Positions 4,625 to 5,057 of a DNA stretch of 5,057 bases are shown here, piece by piece. Numbering within the stretch: the stretch's first letter is position 1; every line of letters starts with the position of its first letter. A program made the translations under genes and the position numbers. The DNA is from JBCCFX01 sp039029515 (GTDB taxonomy: Bacteria > Planctomycetota > Phycisphaerae > Phycisphaerales > SM1A02), in NCBI GenBank assembly GCA_039029515.1, contig JBCCFX010000242.1, forward strand, positions 1 through 5,057, in the 5' to 3' direction. Below the pieces are notes generated by a model. It ran no database searches, was not told the DNA's origin, and was given only the letters and a program-made list of their open reading frames with translations.

Positions 4625-5057
4625 ATGTCCAACCGAGGGTGGAACCCGTTGACGTGCGCGCTGGCTGCAGCCGTCGTCTCTCCGTTCGCCATGGCCGGCG
4701 GTGAGTTCATCGAACTCGAGCCCCGCCCCTTCCAGGAAGCCACGCTTCGCACCACCGGCGAGACCATCATGGTCCCCATGCACGTCAAGTGGAAGCCGTT
4801 CTGTGGTACGAACACCGAAGAAATGACCGAAGCCGAGTGGCAGGAAATCCTGACCACTGTGAAAGCCGGTCGTGATGCCGCGGAATCCGCAACTGGCTCG
4901 TTCAAGCGATCAACCATCATCGACAACTACGCTGGCGGTGGCGGCGGCGCTGGGCTGAACCTCCAGTTCAACCTGAGTGGATCCGTGCCCGCAGCGGCAA
5001 TTACTGCGATCGCTGACTGCGAGAACATCATTGAGAACTACTTCAATGATCCCGTCA
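4625..5057 (+). CDS. Secreted protein, N-terminal part; possibly metalloprotease-like (3' end off the window)
   Basis: The visible 144 codons start at ATG 4625 behind a well-spaced AGGAG. Residues 1-24 are a clear signal peptide: polar, Arg-containing start, hydrophobic LTCALAAAVVSPF, and an AMA cut site before G25. The mature part has an acidic and polar stretch (EEMTEAEWQEI at about 65-75), then a GGGGGAG hinge near 104-110, then LNLQFNLSGSVPAAAITAIA at 111-130 and ENIIENYFNDPV at 133-144. That last pattern resembles the stretch preceding the catalytic domain in secreted zinc-metalloprotease-like proteins of planctomycetes (NF038122-like). This is from memory and weak: no HExxH is visible, and any catalytic part would lie beyond the edge. 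Export is well supported; function is not. Confidence 0.85.
   Translation, partial: MSNRGWNPLTCALAAAVVSPFAMAGGEFIELEPRPFQEATLRTTGETIMVPMHVKWKPFCGTNTEEMTEAEWQEILTTVKAGRDAAESATGSFKRSTIIDNYAGGGGGAGLNLQFNLSGSVPAAAITAIADCENIIENYFNDPV

Noticed and set aside
4351..4926. Minus-strand open frame of 191 codons opposite the right-hand gene
   Set aside because: The opposite strand has a well-spaced AGGAG, a textbook signal peptide and sensible mature sequence. This frame has none of these and crosses the hairpin region.

Overview
The window looks like chromosomal DNA from a planctomycete, most likely of the Phycisphaerae/Phycisphaerales type. This rests on moderately GC-rich sequence, two genes for secreted proteins, and a very long mosaic exoprotein punctuated by Cys-containing DxNxNGxxDxxD calcium-loop repeats of a style I associate with that group. 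The lineage call is inference from protein style; no rRNA or other phylogenetic marker is present.

Layout. (1) Positions 1-3820, minus strand: one uninterrupted reading frame of 1,273 codons that starts at 3820 and leaves the left edge without a stop. In order it encodes a signal peptide, a large uncharacterised N-terminal module, a twin calcium-loop repeat, a six-bladed PQQ-dependent glucose/sorbosone dehydrogenase-type (HHIP-like) propeller, a Cys-rich 'CGNG..GEECDPP' motif, a jelly-roll-like segment, a second calcium-loop repeat, a proprotein-convertase P-domain, a third calcium-loop repeat, and the start of what looks like a cytochrome c domain (CFGCH) cut by the window edge. (2) Positions 3821-4249: a divergent intergenic region with no credible gene but several perfect inverted repeats. 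(3) Positions 4250-4336, plus strand: tRNA-Ser(UGA). (4) Positions 4337-4624: a spacer with three overlapping, mutually exclusive hairpins, the last a strong terminator-like stem followed by a T run, then a possible weak promoter and a good Shine-Dalgarno site. (5) Positions 4625-5057, plus strand: the first 144 codons of a second secreted protein, open at the right edge.

How it fits together. The two proteins share export but no visible pathway link. The most interesting object is the long exoprotein. It appears to join a PQQ-type sugar dehydrogenase propeller and a c-type haem site in one secreted chain, which would allow electrons to pass from substrate to PQQ to haem within one molecule. 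The second point of interest is the attenuator-like hairpin chain between the tRNA and the right-hand gene.
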